Positions 30,664 through 32,346 of a stretch of 32,346 bases of DNA are shown one piece after another. The position numbers were made by a program, and so were the translations under genes. The stretch covers positions 1-32,346 of the forward strand of contig CANQGL010000022.1 in assembly GCA_947623185.1 (NCBI GenBank), written 5' to 3'. The notes beneath the pieces were generated by a model. That model saw nothing but the letters and a program-made list of their open reading frames with translations, was not told the DNA's origin and searched no databases. Within the stretch, counting starts at the first letter, position 1. Every line of letters begins with the position of its first letter. This DNA comes from an uncultured Lachnospiraceae bacterium. GTDB lineage: Bacteria; Bacillota; Clostridia; Lachnospirales; Lachnospiraceae.

Positions 30664-32136
30664 ATGGAAAATTTCCATGTATACAAGGATATCGAGGCCC
30701 GGACCGGCGGCGAGATCTACATCGGGGTGGTGGGGCCGGTGCGTACGGGAAAATCCACCTTTATCAAGCGCTTTATGGAGCTGATGGTGCTTCCGAAGCT
30801 GGCGGACGGACATGCGAAGACCCAGACGCGCGACGAGCTGCCGCAGAGCGCCGCCGGAAAGACCATCATGACGACCGAGCCGAAATTCATTCCGAAGGAG
30901 GCGGCCGAGATCAGCCTTGACGACGGGATCGAGGCGAAGGTGCGCCTGATCGACTGCGTCGGGTTCATGGCGGACGGCGCGGCCGGGCACATCGAGAACG
31001 GGGAGGAGCGGCTCGTAAAGACGCCCTGGTACGACTATGAGATCCCCTTCACGCAGGCGGCCGAGATCGGGACCCGAAAGGTCATCCGCGACCATTCCAC
31101 GATCGGGATCGCGGTGACGGCGGACGGAAGCTTCGGCGACCTGAAGCGCGGCGATTATCTGGAGGCCGAGGAACAGACGGTCAAAGAGCTCAAGGAGATC
31201 GGGAAACCGTTTCTGATCCTTTTGAACTCCGCAAAGCCGTATTCCGCCGAGACCGGGGAGCTGGCCCGCCAGATGGAGCAGGACTACGGGGCCGCGGTGC
31301 TGCCCGTCAGCTGCGAACAGCTGAAAAAGGACGATATCGAGACCATCCTGGCGACGGTCCTTAAGGAATTCCCGGTGACGGAGATCGACTTCGCGATCCC
31401 GAAATGGATGGAGATCCTGCCGGACAGCCATCCGTTAAAGGCCGCGGTCGTGGAGGACGCGCGCGCGATCCTCATGAAGGCCGGCCGCATGAAGGACATA
31501 AACGGGGAGACCGTGCGGACGGAGAACCCCGACGTGAAGGAGATCTCCGTAAAGACGATGGATATGTCGGACGGCAGCGTGACGCTCGGCGTCGCGATGA
31601 ACGACGACTGCTATTACAACGTGATCAGCGAATACACCGGCCTTCCGGTAAGCGACGAATACGAGCTCCTGCACACGCTTTCCAGACTTTCCGGGATGCA
31701 GGGCGAGTATGAGAAGGTGAAGAACGCGCTGAGCCAGGTGCGCCTCAAGGGCTACGGGATCGTGATGCCCGACAAATCCGAGATCATGCTCGACGAGCCG
31801 CAGCTCATCAAACACGGGAACAAATACGGCGTCAAGATCCACGCGCAGGCTCCCTCGATCAACCTGATCAAGGCCCACATCGAGACCGAGATCGCCCCGA
31901 TCGTCGGGAACGAACAGCAGGCGAGGGATCTGATCGACTACATAAAGGACAGCGAAAGCACGGAGAACGGCGTCTGGGAGACGAACATCTTCGGAAAGTC
32001 CGTCGAGCAGATCGTCGAGGACGGGATGCAGGCAAAGATCTCCCAGATGACCGACGACTGCCAGGTAAAGCTCCAGGATACGCTCCAGAAAATAATTAAC
32101 GACAGCAACGGGGGAATGATTTGCATTATCATCTAA
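30664..32136 (+). CDS. spoIVA: Stage IV sporulation protein A
   Basis: A 490-residue ATPase that polymerises on the forespore surface and forms the base on which the spore coat is built. It opens with IYIGVVGPVRTGKSTFIKRF, Walker A at 24-31, followed by the conserved TMTTEPKF-like IMTTEPKFIPKEAAEI and RLIDCVGFMADGAAGH (Walker B and sensor region). A long C-terminal region contains LNSAKPYSAETGELARQMEQ, KGYGIVMPDKSEIMLDEPQL and the typical hydrophobic end GGMICIII. Length is close to that of known SpoIVA. AGGGGG lies 7 nt before ATG 30664. It is a reliable marker that the organism forms endospores. Confidence 0.98.
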   Translation: MENFHVYKDIEARTGGEIYIGVVGPVRTGKSTFIKRFMELMVLPKLADGHAKTQTRDELPQSAAGKTIMTTEPKFIPKEAAEISLDDGIEAKVRLIDCVGFMADGAAGHIENGEERLVKTPWYDYEIPFTQAAEIGTRKVIRDHSTIGIAVTADGSFGDLKRGDYLEAEEQTVKELKEIGKPFLILLNSAKPYSAETGELARQMEQDYGAAVLPVSCEQLKKDDIETILATVLKEFPVTEIDFAIPKWMEILPDSHPLKAAVVEDARAILMKAGRMKDINGETVRTENPDVKEISVKTMDMSDGSVTLGVAMNDDCYYNVISEYTGLPVSDEYELLHTLSRLSGMQGEYEKVKNALSQVRLKGYGIVMPDKSEIMLDEPQLIKHGNKYGVKIHAQAPSINLIKAHIETEIAPIVGNEQQARDLIDYIKDSESTENGVWETNIFGKSVEQIVEDGMQAKISQMTDDCQVKLQDTLQKIINDSNGGMICIII

Positions 32137-32148
32137 ATGTGTTATAAT
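32121..32148 (+). promoter_or_regulatory. Promoter of the MBL-fold hydrolase gene
   Basis: TTGCAT (32121-32126) within the last codons of spoIVA, 16-bp spacer, consensus TATAAT (32143-32148), about 33 bp before the start codon. Confidence 0.75.
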
Positions 32149-32181
32149 CAAATTGAAAAGTACACGAGAGGAGGAACACCT

Positions 32182-32346
32182 ATGAAGCTGACATTTATAG
32201 GCGCGGACCACGAGGTGACCGGAAGCTGCCATTATCTGGAGGCATGCGGAAAACACATCCTGGTCGACTACGGGATGGAACAGGGCGGCAATAAATACGA
32301 GAACGCCGAGCTCCCGGTCAGTTACGCGCAGATAGACTATGTCTTC
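32182..32346 (+). CDS. MBL-fold metallo-hydrolase, probable beta-CASP RNase type (start only)
   Basis: Fifty-five codons to the right edge: MKLTFIGADHEVTGSCHYLE, then ACGKHILVDYGMEQGGNKYE and NAELPVSYAQIDYVF. GADHEVTGSCHYLE and ILVDYGMEQG match the first strands of metallo-beta-lactamase-fold proteins of the beta-CASP RNA-processing type (GA..EVTGS...L...D.G..QG). The zinc-binding HxHxDH motif would follow just past the window. GAGGAGG lies about 8 nt before ATG 32182. Confidence 0.85.
   Translation, partial: MKLTFIGADHEVTGSCHYLEACGKHILVDYGMEQGGNKYENAELPVSYAQIDYVF

Overview
The window looks like chromosome of a spore-forming, low-to-mid GC Firmicute of the Clostridia, most likely Lachnospiraceae. 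The basis is the order secG-rnr-smpB-ssrA, an infC-rpmI-rplT operon with a rare AUU start, spoIVA, the DUF1540 and AEC families, strong AGGAGG ribosome binding sites and sigma-A promoters of TTGACA/TATAAT type. The genus is not resolved from sequence alone.

Layout. 1-943 is the 5' part of an IS1634-type transposase on the minus strand, running off the left edge. 1211-4982 is the export and ribosome-rescue block: secG, rnr (RNase R with an added low-complexity N-terminus and an insert in the catalytic domain), smpB overlapping rnr, and convergent ssrA (tmRNA). 4983-5836 is mostly non-coding, with a degenerate 48-bp repeat and one probable 44-residue coiled-coil protein. 5837-8881 is an operon of a MATE transporter followed by three small two-helix membrane proteins with YcxB/PH-like cytosolic domains, behind a structured leader. 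9016-9330 encodes a tandem DUF1540 protein. 9425-10854 is the infC-rpmI-rplT translation operon. 10996-12768 is an ABC exporter half-transporter. 12841-13218 holds two divergent tRNA-Leu genes (CAG and UAA). 13441-17204 carries a secreted protein, an AEC permease and a subtilase.

17356-21903 is one large secreted surface-protein gene cut in two by a complete ISL3-family element (18342-20106, 1765 bp, 23-bp perfect terminal repeats, 8-bp target duplication). Removing the element and one duplication copy restores a 924-codon reading frame, so the insertion looks recent. The transposase is split over two frames at a run of eight A, which points to transcriptional slippage or a one-base mutation.

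22127-25764 encodes a PLP enzyme of the methionine gamma-lyase-like family, a NagD-like HAD phosphatase and a secreted NlpC/P60-like protein. 25890-30612 is a complete branched-chain amino-acid type ABC importer (livK-H-M-G-F). 30664-32136 is spoIVA, followed by the start of an MBL-fold hydrolase.

Functional links. RNase R, SmpB and tmRNA act together in clearing non-stop messages. The liv genes form one importer. spoIVA shows the organism sporulates, and its leader is arranged so that liv read-through RNA would hide the spoIVA ribosome binding site while a sporulation transcript would not. I saw no CRISPR array, prophage, plasmid origin or recognisable defence system. The least explained parts are the MATE/three-membrane-protein operon with its leader, the RNase R insertions, and the spoIVA hairpin.
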